Assembly: GCA_017309115.1 (NCBI GenBank) | Contig: JAFLEF010000002.1 | Coordinates: 124,001-188,000, forward strand | Direction of reading: 5' to 3' | DNA length: 64,000 nt | Source of the DNA: Verrucomicrobiota bacterium | GTDB taxonomy: Bacteria > Verrucomicrobiota > Verrucomicrobiia > Limisphaerales > UBA9464 | Part shown: positions 19,871 through 28,633 of the stretch, one piece after another | How positions within the stretch are numbered: the first letter of the stretch is position 1 | Layout: every line of letters begins with the position of its first letter | The notes under the pieces: generated by a model | Database searches by the model: none | What the model was told of the DNA's origin: nothing | Seen by the model: the letters and a program-made list of their open reading frames with translations, nothing else | Made by a program: the position numbers and the translations under genes

Positions 19871-20593
19871 ATGATCCCGCCGCCTTCCTCCCGGCTGACC
19901 CCGATTCGTCAGGTCCTCCAAATCATGGCCGCCCTCCGCTCGCCTCAGGGCTGTCCCTGGGATCGCGAGCAGGATCACCAAACTCTTCGGTGGCACGCGG
20001 TGGAAGAAGTGTACGAACTGCTCGATGCGATTGAGGCCAAGGATGATCAGGAACTGGCTGAAGAACTCGGCGACTTGCTGCTTCAAGTGGTCTTCCACGC
20101 GCAACTGGCCAGTGAACGCGGCGTTTTTGACTTCGACGCCCTGTGCCAGCGGCTGGCCGACAAGCTCGTTCGACGGCATCCGCACGTCTTCGGCGACACC
20201 AAGGTCAAAAACATCGATCAAGTCTGGGCCAATTGGGAAACCATCAAAAAGGCTGAGAAGCAGGGCACCCGCCACGAACGTCCCTCAGCCCTCGACGGCG
20301 TGCCGCGACAACTGCCCGGCTTGATGCAGGCACAGAAGCTCATCAAAAAGGCCACCAAAGCCGGCCTCGCCCAGCCAGCCCGCAAAACCCGCAACCTCTC
20401 TCAGACGTCAGTTGCTCGCCAACTGTGGAACCTAGCTGAACTCTGTCAGGCCCAGGGGTGGTCGGCGGAGGAACTCCTGCGGCGAGAGTACCGAGCCCGC
20501 GAACGCCAGTGGCGCCGGCAAGAGACCCAACAGTCGAGTTCCCCCGTCAAAACCAAACCGAAACGCCCTTCACCCCGGCCACGAGGGCGATGA
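19871..20593 (+). CDS. mazG: Nucleoside triphosphate pyrophosphohydrolase MazG
   Basis: MazG hydrolyses (d)NTPs to NMP and pyrophosphate, cleaning the nucleotide pool. The 240-residue product shows the MazG domain: CPWDREQDHQTLRWHAVEEVYELLDAIE with the EExxE-type metal site, then EELGDLLLQVVFHAQLASE, and FDALCQRLADKLVRRHPHVFGD. It is slightly shorter than E. coli MazG (263), with a second degenerate helical domain and a basic Ser/Pro-rich tail. ATG 19871 is preferred; a TTG at 19862 is three codons earlier. It is probably cotranscribed with proB, 12 bp upstream. Confidence 0.93.
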   Translation: MIPPPSSRLTPIRQVLQIMAALRSPQGCPWDREQDHQTLRWHAVEEVYELLDAIEAKDDQELAEELGDLLLQVVFHAQLASERGVFDFDALCQRLADKLVRRHPHVFGDTKVKNIDQVWANWETIKKAEKQGTRHERPSALDGVPRQLPGLMQAQKLIKKATKAGLAQPARKTRNLSQTSVARQLWNLAELCQAQGWSAEELLRREYRARERQWRRQETQQSSSPVKTKPKRPSPRPRGR

Positions 20594-20647
20594 AGGAGTC
20601 CCAATCGCCGCAGTGCTCTTACCTCCCAGTCGGTCGCTTTCCCACGA

Positions 20648-21478
20648 TCAAGACTGGAGAAAGGCCAGCAATTCGGCATTGAGCCGATCTCGGTCCGTGT
20701 CTCCCAGAGCATGGGATCCACCCGGAAAAATCTTCAGTTTGGAATTCTTGACCAACTGAACCGCCTGCCGGGCAGAAGCGTCGATCGGCACGATCTGATC
20801 GTCATCGCCATGCAGAATCAGGGTCGGCACCTCGATCTTCTTCAGATCCTCGGTGAAGTCGGTTTCCGAAAAGGCCCGAATGCACTCAAATGCGTTTTTG
20901 AATCCGGACATCATCCCCTGCATCCACCACGACTGAATCAGGCCCGTGGAGACCTTGGCGCCTGATCGATTGAAGTTGAAGAACGGGCCACTCGCGACCT
21001 CGAGAAAGAACTGGGAACGGTCCGCCAAATAGGCCTTGCGAAACCCGTCGAAGACTTCGAGCGGCAGGCCTAGGGGATTCTGCGGCGTCTTCAACATGAG
21101 CGGCGGGACCGCACCGACTAGAACCGCCCGAGCCACGCGAGCGGAACCATGCCGACCGAGATATCGGGTGACTTCCCCGCCTCCAGTGGAATGACCAATC
21201 AAGGTTGCTTGGCGGACCTCCAAGAAGTTTAGCAGTTCGGCCAGATCGTCGGCGTATTGGTCCATGTGGTTACCCTCGGACGGCTGGCTGGAACGTCCGT
21301 GCCCCCGACGATCGTGGGCGATACAACGATACCCCAAGGCGGCGAAATGATTCAGCTGAGGATCCCAGGCGTCGGCGCTCAAGGGCCAGCCATGACTGAA
21401 ACATAGAACAGGACCGGTTCGCGGACCCCAGTCCTTGTAGAAGAGGCTTGTGCCATCGCGGGTGGTGAAGGTGCTCAT
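20648..21478 (-). CDS. Alpha/beta hydrolase, non-haem chloroperoxidase-like
   Basis: A 276-residue cytoplasmic alpha/beta hydrolase. ATG 21478 gives [18 protein letters not shown], the usual start of the group formerly called non-haem chloroperoxidases or arylesterases; the frame's 47 extra upstream residues are not family-like. The oxyanion strand is [11 protein letters not shown], the nucleophile elbow is [19 protein letters not shown], the acid lies in [11 protein letters not shown], and the catalytic histidine is in FPGGSHAL. Physiological substrate unknown. The gene converges with mazG (54 bp between stops, no clear terminator) and stands 232 bp from the sigma factor gene; I see nothing definable in that gap. 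Confidence 0.9.
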   Translation of the reverse strand: MSTFTTRDGTSLFYKDWGPRTGPVLCFSHGWPLSADAWDPQLNHFAALGYRCIAHDRRGHGRSSQPSEGNHMDQYADDLAELLNFLEVRQATLIGHSTGGGEVTRYLGRHGSARVARAVLVGAVPPLMLKTPQNPLGLPLEVFDGFRKAYLADRSQFFLEVASGPFFNFNRSGAKVSTGLIQSWWMQGMMSGFKNAFECIRAFSETDFTEDLKKIEVPTLILHGDDDQIVPIDASARQAVQLVKNSKLKIFPGGSHALGDTDRDRLNAELLAFLQS

Positions 21479-21710
21479 GATAGTGCTATGGAGGAACGAC
21501 AGTTCGAATTTGGTTGGTGATTGTTTTCCGCAGCCGAGGCTGGCGCACCCAATCGGGCCACCGGTATCGTTTGGAAAAGTGTCCTCGCGCGCCTCCTCTG
21601 GGGCTCTCAGCGATTTCACATCTCATAAAGCGAGAAACAGCAGTCGATCGGCCAACGGAATCGGCACGAGTATTCGGGGTTCCTTTGCAAGTCCCGAGCC
21701 GTCTCCGACA

Positions 21711-22265
21711 TCACTCCGAGCGAATCGCATCGAACAACCAGGCCCGGGAAAAGGCCCAGTAGTTCTTCACCGTCGAAACGGACACTCCCAAAACCTGGGC
21801 CGCCTCCTCATTGGTCAGCCCGCCGAAGTAACGAAGTTTCACCACCTCGGCCTGGGCCGGATAATCCCGAGCGAGACGTTCCAGAGCTTCATCCACGGCC
21901 AGCAATTGATCCTCTTCAGCCGGGGCAACGAAACCGCTCTCGTCCAACTCCACCCGGATCTGACCGCCGCCCTGACGCTGCGTTTGGCGTCGGCGGGCTC
22001 GGTCGATCAGGATTCGCCGCATCGCCTCGGCTGCCGCTGAAAAGAAGTGCGCCCGATTCTCAAACTTTCGCCCGTCGCCCCCCATGAGTCGCAGCCACGC
22101 TTCATGCACCAGCGCCGTGGGCTGAAGAGTCTGTCCCGGAGCTTCGTTGGCCATCTTGGCTGCGGCCAGTCGTCGCAGTTCCTCGTAAACCAATACGAGA
22201 AGACGCTGCGCCGCCTCCGGGTCACCCGCTTCCGCTGCCGCCAACATCACCGTGGCGTCGCTCAT
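21711..22265 (-). CDS. ECF-like RNA polymerase sigma factor
   Basis: A 184-residue sigma-70-family protein of the type common in Planctomycetes and Verrucomicrobia (Sig-70_X6-like). Region 2 is AAKMANEAPGQTLQPTALVHEAWLRLMG...FFSAAAEAMRRILIDRARRR, and region 4 is VVKLRYFGGLTNEEAAQVLGVSVSTVKNYW with its helix-turn-helix near the C-terminus. Members often lie beside genes for Ser/Thr kinases with TPR domains; here the only such kinase in the window is about 21 kb away at 43370-46570. No anti-sigma factor gene adjoins it. Regulon unknown. Confidence 0.9.
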   Translation of the reverse strand: MSDATVMLAAAEAGDPEAAQRLLVLVYEELRRLAAAKMANEAPGQTLQPTALVHEAWLRLMGGDGRKFENRAHFFSAAAEAMRRILIDRARRRQTQRQGGGQIRVELDESGFVAPAEEDQLLAVDEALERLARDYPAQAEVVKLRYFGGLTNEEAAQVLGVSVSTVKNYWAFSRAWLFDAIRSE

Positions 22266-22443
22266 ATCGTCCGAAGCTCACGCATGCGCCAAGCCTTTCA
22301 GACCGCCCCAAGGTCAGCAACCTTCAGGTCATCGCTTCTGGTCGTAGGACAGCGATTGTCACTAATTTCCAACAATGCCCGAAGGTCAGCGGTGCGGGGG
22401 CCAATCCTCGCCAGACGACGTCTGCGCTGCCGACCTAACCAGA

Positions 22444-22713
22444 CTATTCCCGCAATTCGCCCGGGGTGTCGGGCAATTTACCCGACTCGTCATGAGTCAC
22501 CAAGGGTTGCTGGGTGGCGGCCGCACGATCCCGACGGTCGAGAATTGCCTTGGCCTTGAGCCAATCCTCCACGGGATCCCCGTCCTTGCCCTCGCGAACC
22601 TCGTAAACATGGGACGCCACCTCGGCAATCTCCTCATGAGTTCGTTCAGGTGTGACTGGATCAGGCGCGGAGGGCGCGGGTGGGGGTTGATCGGACTTAT
22701 CTGGATCACTCAT
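22444..22713 (-). CDS. Small DUF2934-like protein
   Basis: An 89-residue protein from ATG 22713 (MSDPDKSDQPPPAPSAP). A proline-rich N-terminus is followed by THEEIAEVASHVYEVREGKDGDPVEDWLKAKAIL, which fits the DUF2934 pattern (short helical motif with HxxIaxxAYxlyexxGxxxGxxxxDWlxAE). The frame extends 25 codons upstream, but that part overlaps the start of its neighbour's coding region. It is the last gene on the strand after the radical SAM operon, 72 bp beyond the STM4011-like stop, and may be its own unit. Function unknown. Confidence 0.65.
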   Translation of the reverse strand: MSDPDKSDQPPPAPSAPDPVTPERTHEEIAEVASHVYEVREGKDGDPVEDWLKAKAILDRRDRAAATQQPLVTHDESGKLPDTPGELRE

Positions 22714-22784
22714 TCCAACTTCCGCAGCGGCGCGTGTGCCAGGTGCAGCTGATCTGTCGAAAACAGTGGAGAAACTCCGGCTCC

Positions 22785-23681
22785 TCAATCGACCAACGCC
22801 GGTCCGTTTACGAAAGCGGGCTCAATCTGCGGCCACCGATCCGGAATACGTTCCAGCAATCCCCCGCCAAACAGCCTGCCCAAATCCAGCAGTGGTCGAT
22901 GGACGTAGCCGATATGACATCCACAGGTCGCAACTGGACACGGTCGCGGGCGGAGACAGTCCTCAAAATCGTCGTCGTAAATGTTCCCAATTCGGGCGGG
23001 AACAAAATGGCACCGTCGAACCTCCCCGGCGCCATCAACAGAAAATACTTGGTCGCCGGTTCGACAGTCACCTCCGAGACTGGGGTAGCGGTAAAGATTC
23101 CAGCGAAAGTACGGATCGATCCGAGCCAGGTAGTCGACCTCCCCCGGTTGGTAATAATCGGGAATTGTTTTGAAGGCGTTGACCCACACATACACCTCGG
23201 CCGGCAATCGGTTCCGTAAGACCTCGATGGCTGGGAAGTGTTCGCGTAGTCCGACCACACCCACACTGTAACGAATGCCCATCAGTTCGAGCACCGCACA
23301 CCGCTTCAGGAATTCTTCCACGGAAGTTTGGGTGGGATGGAAGGTCGACCACAGGGCCAAGGTATTTCGGTTGGCCGCACTTAGGTCGTTCAACGTCGCA
23401 CTCAAATTGGTCTGGATGGAGACTCGATTAATGTGCGGCATGCTTGAAAGTCGAACGAGCGCCTGCCGATACGCGGGATGACCCAGGGCCTCGCCCCAGG
23501 GGGTAAACAGGATTCCGATCTGACGCTTTTGTTGGGAAACCCAGTCGACAAACCGTTCCAACTCTTTCCGATCTTTAGCCAATTGCTCGACCGTGTTGGT
23601 GGTCTTCGCAAACGGGCAGTAGCTGCAGTCGTAGTTGCAGCTCGATAAAGAACCCCGGTACAGAATTCTCCAAGGTGTCAT
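22785..23681 (-). CDS. STM4011-family radical SAM protein
   Basis: A 298-residue radical SAM enzyme. MTPWRILYRGSLSSCNYDCSYCPF holds the CxxxCxxC cluster ligands at C15, C19 and C22, and the tail has further cysteines (RRCHF; CLRPRPCPVATCGCH) that could bind an auxiliary iron-sulfur cluster. The combination of a short N-terminal RGSLSSCNYDC start and the downstream partner matches the STM4011 family of unassigned function. Its ATG (23679-23681) overlaps the TGA of the STM4012-like gene in an ATGA junction, so translation is coupled. The frame extends to 23780, but those residues lie inside the upstream gene. Reaction and substrate unknown. Confidence 0.88.
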   Translation of the reverse strand: MTPWRILYRGSLSSCNYDCSYCPFAKTTNTVEQLAKDRKELERFVDWVSQQKRQIGILFTPWGEALGHPAYRQALVRLSSMPHINRVSIQTNLSATLNDLSAANRNTLALWSTFHPTQTSVEEFLKRCAVLELMGIRYSVGVVGLREHFPAIEVLRNRLPAEVYVWVNAFKTIPDYYQPGEVDYLARIDPYFRWNLYRYPSLGGDCRTGDQVFSVDGAGEVRRCHFVPARIGNIYDDDFEDCLRPRPCPVATCGCHIGYVHRPLLDLGRLFGGGLLERIPDRWPQIEPAFVNGPALVD

Positions 23682-24994
23682 GTCAGTTGGTAGGCGGCCA
23701 TGCGCTCTTCCGTCTCGGGCGAATACAACCACGGACCAATCGTGTCGGAAGCTTCCAAACCGGAGGAGGTGAGTCGCCACGTGTGGCCGTCATTTTCCGC
23801 CAATTCCATTCGGCTCAACTCGCCCAACTCGGGAAAATCCGCGTCCAGATAGCTTCCGAACAGACGCCTGTAGGACGCGGGCGAGACACCTTCCGACCGC
23901 AGCAGCGACTTGATCACGAATCGGCGCTTCTGCTCCGTCTGGTCGAGCACCGCGCCATAATCCGCCTCGGCGAAGTCCGCCTGGGTTCGTTGATTGAAGT
24001 TCTCAATGATCAGCCGAACCCCTCCCTGCCCCACAGCGTATTCCGTGCTGTAATGAAGTCCCCGTGTGTAGGAACGGGCGCCCGGGCCCAGGCCGACCAT
24101 TCCGTCCTCCTGGCAGCAATGCTCAGAGTCCCGTCGAACTTCCGACCGCCGAAAGAGGCGCATGGAAATCTGCCGGTAACCCGAACCCACGAGGAAGTCA
24201 CGCGCCTGACGATATCGCTCCCGGCGATCGTCCCCAGGTCTGCGACCACTGCGGTCAAGATGGGTCAGTTTCCCCACATAAAGCGGATAGAGGTAGATCT
24301 CCTCTGGTCGCCACGCCAAGGCCTGTTCCAAACTGCTCTGCCACCGGGTGGCGTCCTGCCCCGTCGCCCCATAGATTAGGTCGATGTTGAACACCTTGAA
24401 GCCCGCATTTCGAATGAGCTCGCACGCCATCGCCAATTCCCCCTTGGGCTGCGGTCGTTTCAGGGCAACCAGATCCTCGGGAACAAAGCTCTGAACTCCC
24501 AGGCTGATTCGGTCGACTCCCCGACTTCGCAGGAGCGCCAACTTGGAAGCCGTCACGGTTCCCGGGGAGACCTCGAAGGAAATGGGAATTCGGTCCCACG
24601 GGATCGGCCAATCCTGATCCAGTTTCCGGAACAAAGCTTCCAATTGGCTCTCCGTCAGAAAGCTGGGTGTTCCACCGCCGAAGGCCGCCTGCGCGACACC
24701 TTCGGCCTGAATCTCGCGGGCGACGATTTCCGACTGCCGATGGATGGCTGCCAGGGTCTGGTCGACCAAACTCACTCCCGGTTGCACCGTTGTGAAAAGA
24801 TTGCAGAAGCCGCAGCGCATTTCACAGAACGGCAGATGCACGTAGAGTAGGATCCGTCGCTTGTCCTCCGTCTTCCACGCCTCGGCCAGAGGCACGGGAG
24901 GATCCAAGGGTCGATAGGCCGTCTTGTGGGGATACGCATAGGCGTAGCCATCGTATCCTTCCTGGGAGAGGCGTTGGGCCAGGGATGCTTTCAC
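23678..24994 (-). CDS. STM4012-family radical SAM protein (HemN-like)
   Basis: A 438-residue radical SAM protein of the coproporphyrinogen dehydrogenase (HemN/HemW) superfamily. Cluster cysteines are C57, C61 and C64 in YVHLPFCEMRCGFCNLF, followed by GGGTPSFLTESQLEALF, ISFEVSPGT, DRISLGVQSF and FNIDLIYGATGQD, all HemN-type motifs. Gene context assigns it to the STM4012 group rather than haem synthesis. I choose GTG at 24994 because it overlaps the TGA of the STM4013-like gene in a GTGA junction, and because the longer frame to 25222 runs antisense-like inside that gene. The window has no other haem genes. Function unknown. Confidence 0.88.
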   Translation of the reverse strand: MKASLAQRLSQEGYDGYAYAYPHKTAYRPLDPPVPLAEAWKTEDKRRILLYVHLPFCEMRCGFCNLFTTVQPGVSLVDQTLAAIHRQSEIVAREIQAEGVAQAAFGGGTPSFLTESQLEALFRKLDQDWPIPWDRIPISFEVSPGTVTASKLALLRSRGVDRISLGVQSFVPEDLVALKRPQPKGELAMACELIRNAGFKVFNIDLIYGATGQDATRWQSSLEQALAWRPEEIYLYPLYVGKLTHLDRSGRRPGDDRRERYRQARDFLVGSGYRQISMRLFRRSEVRRDSEHCCQEDGMVGLGPGARSYTRGLHYSTEYAVGQGGVRLIIENFNQRTQADFAEADYGAVLDQTEQKRRFVIKSLLRSEGVSPASYRRLFGSYLDADFPELGELSRMELAENDGHTWRLTSSGLEASDTIGPWLYSPETEERMAAYQLT

Positions 24995-25773
24995 AGCATG
25001 AAATCGGCGTACGGAACGGTCCACACCACCTCGTGGCCGAGTCGATGACCGGTGTAACCGTCCTCGCCATATGCATGCCCGTGGTCGGAACAGACGATCG
25101 CCAAGGTGGGAGCACGTTGCTTCATTCGATGGATCAACGGAGCGAGCGCGCGATCGACGGCGACAAGCGCAGCACCATGAGTCTCCAAAGTATCCGGACC
25201 CTGCTCCGCACCGTAAAACCAATTCGGTTGGTGAATGGCAGACACGTTCAGGAACAACAACACCCGCTGCTGTCCCGCCCGATTGAGACAGTCCAGGGCC
25301 TGGGCAACCTGATGAACGGTCGAATTTCGATCCGTGACGCCCAACTCAACAGACCAGTGGGCTTCGGCAAAAAGGCCCGGCAACACACGAGCCAGTTCGT
25401 TTTGCTGATTGAAGAAGCCGGTGCCCCCAATGCAGATGGTGTGGTAGCCTCGTTGGGCCAGCGCCTGAGGCAGCGTGGCTTCGGAGAACACAAACGTGGA
25501 TTCCGTGGCGCTGACGCTGCCGGCAAACTCCGCCGCGAACAAACGCGGATGCGAACCGGGCCTCGCTGGTGTCGGCAGAAAGCCAGCGAAAAAGGCCTGA
25601 TGCGCCGCATAGGTGAAACTGCCACAGGTGTGGCGCCGCTCCCAACCATGCTCCCCCAGATACGGCGCCAACGTCTTCAGACGGCCGTCCTGCCAAAGTC
25701 GTTGAGCCACGTCGTACCGAAGGGTGTCGAGCGTGATGAACAGGATGTCTGCGGTTCCGATCCACTGCTTCAT
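24991..25773 (-). CDS. STM4013/SEN3800-family sulfatase-like hydrolase
   Basis: A 260-residue member of the alkaline phosphatase/sulfatase superfamily. The N-terminal strand DILFITLDTLRYDVAQ carries the metal-binding Asp and the Thr that replaces the sulfatase Cys/Ser; the C-terminal CSDHGHAYGEDGYTGHRLGHE supplies the Asp-His and His metal ligands. The size and motifs match the STM4013 family of small hydrolases found with STM4011/STM4012 proteins. There is no signal peptide, so it acts in the cytoplasm. ATG 25773 overlaps the HAD gene's TGA (ATGA), and its own TGA overlaps the next GTG. It may be a phosphodiesterase or phosphomutase-like enzyme. Confidence 0.87.
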   Translation of the reverse strand: MKQWIGTADILFITLDTLRYDVAQRLWQDGRLKTLAPYLGEHGWERRHTCGSFTYAAHQAFFAGFLPTPARPGSHPRLFAAEFAGSVSATESTFVFSEATLPQALAQRGYHTICIGGTGFFNQQNELARVLPGLFAEAHWSVELGVTDRNSTVHQVAQALDCLNRAGQQRVLLFLNVSAIHQPNWFYGAEQGPDTLETHGAALVAVDRALAPLIHRMKQRAPTLAIVCSDHGHAYGEDGYTGHRLGHEVVWTVPYADFML

Positions 25774-26363
25774 CCAAAACCTTCCTCCCGCAGAATCCGC
25801 GTGACGCTCTCCGAATCCAAGACTGATTCCGCCTGCCGCGCCCGCATCCCAGCCAGTCTTGGTCCGGCAAAATCATGAAGTTCGTGGTCGCCCACAAAGA
25901 GACAGTCCCCGGCAGACGTTCCCAACCGGTGGCAGATCAGTGCGTACAGACGCGCATCAGGTTTGGAGAACCCGACCTCTTCCGAAATCCAAATCCGGTC
26001 CGGCGAAAACACCAAATCCAAGCCGGCGCGCTGCAATTTTGCGCGCTGGGTTCGACTTCCGCCGTTGGATACCAAGCCGATTGCGAACCGTTGCGCCACG
26101 TTTTGGAGTGTCGCCGCCAGTTCGGGAACGGGCTGAATCTTGAGGGCAATCTCCAGGCCCAGCTGGGCGACGGTCAGGTCTCGTCCGCCGCACCGTCTCC
26201 AGGCCTCCAGGAGCGGGAGACGTTCGCCGTGCCCGCCGGCATCCAGCGCCCGCAAAGCCGCTCGGGTGGCGGGATCGCAGAACTCGTCGTGCAAACACCG
26301 GTCGAACGCCTGATTGCGATCGATCAGAGTGTTATCGAGGTCAAAGAGCACAGCCTTGAACAT
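25770..26363 (-). CDS. HAD family hydrolase in the radical SAM operon
   Basis: A 197-residue HAD phosphatase. Motif I is AVLFDLDNTLIDRNQ, motif II LVSNGGSRTQRAKL, motif III the lysine in EEVGFSKPDARLY, and motif IV CLFVGDHELHDF, so the catalytic set is complete. ATG 26363 puts DLDNT at the usual distance; a longer frame to 26432 overlaps the STM4014-like gene more deeply. The chosen start lies 23 bp inside the 3' end of the STM4014-like gene, and its stop overlaps the STM4013-like ATG. A phosphatase embedded between these genes suggests a phosphorylated intermediate. The specific substrate is unknown. Confidence 0.9.
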   Translation of the reverse strand: MFKAVLFDLDNTLIDRNQAFDRCLHDEFCDPATRAALRALDAGGHGERLPLLEAWRRCGGRDLTVAQLGLEIALKIQPVPELAATLQNVAQRFAIGLVSNGGSRTQRAKLQRAGLDLVFSPDRIWISEEVGFSKPDARLYALICHRLGTSAGDCLFVGDHELHDFAGPRLAGMRARQAESVLDSESVTRILREEGFG

Positions 26364-27456
26364 GGCAGGCGCGAGCAATGGCAGTGAACGGGGTTTCACC
26401 ACGATCCAGCAGGTTGGGAAGCAGATCTCCAAAGGCGTTTATCTCTCCGACAAAAGCTCGCTTGCGAACGTCCAGCAGCAGGTCCACCCCGGCGTACATC
26501 GACTCCGGAAAGCACGCCGCCGCCCTTTCCGCCAAGTTCCGGGCTTCCCGCCATCCCGCTGTTCCCAAAAGCGTGGTCAGGGCCGCGGCGTCGCCCCGGC
26601 GATTTCCCAGATGGAGGTTGGTGATGGGATTCCCACTTTGTCTGACGACCCAGTGCCGGGCTTCGCCGCGAATGACCAGAACCCGGAGATCGACCACCCC
26701 TCCGGGCAACGACAACTTGGGAATCCATTGCTCGGCGATCATTCCCTGCGGCAGCAGCCGACCCAGGATCGCCCCAATTTCCGGCCAGGTGGTGTACTGC
26801 TGGATCCGAAGACTGTTCACCAGCAGGACCTGATTGCCCCGCGTCAGGAGTCGGAGCGGAGCAATGAGCTGCTGTCGCTCGGGAGTCCACCGCAATGCGC
26901 AGACTCCAGAGCCCGAGGATCCATGGAGCGGTTTAAGAAACAACTGGCCATGGCGACGTTCGCGCATGGAGTTGACCAATTCGGCAAACTCGAGGGGAGC
27001 CCGTTCTGACCGCGGACGGGGAATGCTCTGCTGAAGGAAGCGCTCGTGGCTCGCCCACTTATCGAACATCACAGCGATCTCCCGGGGAGCGTTAAGACAC
27101 GGAATCCCCCGTTGCTCGATCCGCTCCAGTACCGCGCAAAACCCCTCATGATATTCCCGCAGATAGGCGATCTCCCCCTTCTCCATCTCGACCCCTTGAG
27201 GACCGCCTCCTAGGGCGATCAAACCACGGGCCACCGTCGCGTTTTCTCCCGGAGAATCGATCCGGAGAAGGTCGGCCTGGAACTGGGTGAGTCGTTCCGG
27301 AGTGTTCAGCAGTTCCTCATAGGACAGACAGGGCGGCCGAGTTTCTCCCAGGGCTTCCACTGCTGCCTGAAAATCCCGAATCCGGCGATTCTCAGGATTT
27401 CCGATCAGCCCCAACCGCGGGCTACTCGCCGACGGCCACGAAACGCCATTCCTCAT
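26341..27456 (-). CDS. STM4014-family protein (ATP-grasp-like)
   Basis: A protein of up to 371 residues. The layout is ATP-grasp: an N-terminal alpha/beta part, DKWASHERFLQQ introducing the ATP-binding part, GQLFLKPLHGSSGSGVCALRW resembling the phosphate-binding loop, and VDLRVLVIRGEARHWVVRQSGNPITNLHLGNRRGD and LVGEINAFGDLLPNLL-like C-terminal metal-binding motifs. ATP-grasp enzymes ligate carboxylates to amines, as in peptide or cofactor tailoring. The start is uncertain: ATG 27456 or GTG 27444, both inside the 3' end of the STM4015-like gene. Family call by context and fold; ligated partners unknown. Confidence 0.82.
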   Translation of the reverse strand: MRNGVSWPSASSPRLGLIGNPENRRIRDFQAAVEALGETRPPCLSYEELLNTPERLTQFQADLLRIDSPGENATVARGLIALGGGPQGVEMEKGEIAYLREYHEGFCAVLERIEQRGIPCLNAPREIAVMFDKWASHERFLQQSIPRPRSERAPLEFAELVNSMRERRHGQLFLKPLHGSSGSGVCALRWTPERQQLIAPLRLLTRGNQVLLVNSLRIQQYTTWPEIGAILGRLLPQGMIAEQWIPKLSLPGGVVDLRVLVIRGEARHWVVRQSGNPITNLHLGNRRGDAAALTTLLGTAGWREARNLAERAAACFPESMYAGVDLLLDVRKRAFVGEINAFGDLLPNLLDRGETPFTAIARACHVQGCAL

Positions 27457-28627
27457 CGTCGTCCATGTCGGCGGGTTTGGAAGCGTCCACAGTCAGTGGG
27501 AGGGCCTTGAGCTGCCGAATCAAGGCCGCGTCGATGAAATTGTAATGCAGGTTGAGCTTCTTCAGCGTGGGGCTCGGGGGGAGCTGCAACAACGACTTGG
27601 CCCCGTCGTTCGTCAGGACGCCCAACGACAAATCGAGGGTTTCCAATCGATTCAAAATCGGGCTGTTGACCAACACTCCAGCCAACTCGTCCGCCTGTTG
27701 GCTGTTTCGCAGTCCGAGGTACTTCAACTTGGGAAACAACCGGCCCGACAGGATCGGTTGCAGGTCGGCGATCGAATGATTGGCGCCATACTCATCGGTG
27801 CCGAGCCACAATTCGAGATACTCCAGATTCGGAAAGTCCGACTGACACACGGAACGAATGACTTCGACATCCATTCCCCCCGTCTCGAGCGCCAGTCCAC
27901 GCAGTTGAGTATGACTCGGCTGACTCAAGCGCAATCCGTCACCCCCGCGCGCCCGGAGCAACTGCAGTTTGGGAAACGCCTTCAGCAGCGGCGAAAGGTC
28001 GCTCTGGTGGATCCATGAAATTTCGCATTCCTCACTGGTGATGTCTCCGATGTAGAGAGCGGAGAGATTGGGGAGCGACGGGCTTCCCTGGACCAGTTCC
28101 TGGATCACCTCTTCAGAGTTCCCTTCGGTATCATCGCCATGCCAGGCTCCCACCACCAACCCGCGGCATTCTCTTGCCAAGTCGGACGCCAAGAAGTGTT
28201 TCAGGTTGGCGATGGTTGGATTCTCGTCGTAGTCCCCCCGAAATCGCGGGACCAACTCACTGCGAAAGTCCTTCTCGGGATCATAGTCGACCACGCGCCG
28301 ACCAATGAACGTCCCCATGTTACTGGAGATATCCTCCCGGCGGAGAATCGAGGAGAACGCCAGCAGGGGAATGAGGTCTCCTGGTTGATCGGAACTTCCC
28401 GAAGCACTCGCTCCGGACCCGCCAGCATCCACATACCCCTTCCCCAGCTTCTCTTTGATCAGCTTCTCCGCGTCCTTGAGCGCCTCGGCGTCGCCGGTAA
28501 ATGACTTGGTGAGCGTCTGGCCAGCCGTACCGATCCGACCATACGTGACGGTGTACGTATTGGCCTTGAGTTCCAGATTCCAGAATTTGCTGGACTTGGA
28601 ATCCATATAGACAAGTTCGCGCTTCAT
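27422..28627 (-). CDS. STM4015-family protein with WGR domain and leucine-rich repeats
   Basis: A 401-residue protein. Residues 1-70 form a WGR domain (SKFWNLELKANTYTVTYGRIGTAGQTLTKSF), a module found in PARPs and MolR-type proteins. A central region (DENPTIANLKHFLASDLARECRGLVVGAWHG) leads into irregular leucine-rich repeats from about 180 to 380 (LPNLSALYIGDI, FPNLEYLELWLG, FPKLKYLGLRN, LNRLETLDLSLG). The acidic, aromatic tail ends DDDEEWRFVAVGE. Gene order with STM4011-4014 relatives supports the STM4015 assignment. No catalytic motif is seen; a scaffold, sensor or modification target is plausible. Its stop overlaps the STM4014-like start; 6 bp separate it from the DUF6745-like gene. Confidence 0.87.
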   Translation of the reverse strand: MKRELVYMDSKSSKFWNLELKANTYTVTYGRIGTAGQTLTKSFTGDAEALKDAEKLIKEKLGKGYVDAGGSGASASGSSDQPGDLIPLLAFSSILRREDISSNMGTFIGRRVVDYDPEKDFRSELVPRFRGDYDENPTIANLKHFLASDLARECRGLVVGAWHGDDTEGNSEEVIQELVQGSPSLPNLSALYIGDITSEECEISWIHQSDLSPLLKAFPKLQLLRARGGDGLRLSQPSHTQLRGLALETGGMDVEVIRSVCQSDFPNLEYLELWLGTDEYGANHSIADLQPILSGRLFPKLKYLGLRNSQQADELAGVLVNSPILNRLETLDLSLGVLTNDGAKSLLQLPPSPTLKKLNLHYNFIDAALIRQLKALPLTVDASKPADMDDDEEWRFVAVGE

Positions 28628-28633
28628 GTGGAT

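Noticed and set aside
24995..25222. N-terminal extension of the STM4012-like frame
   Set aside because: It runs inside the STM4013-like gene; GTG 24994 with a GTGA overlap explains the real start.
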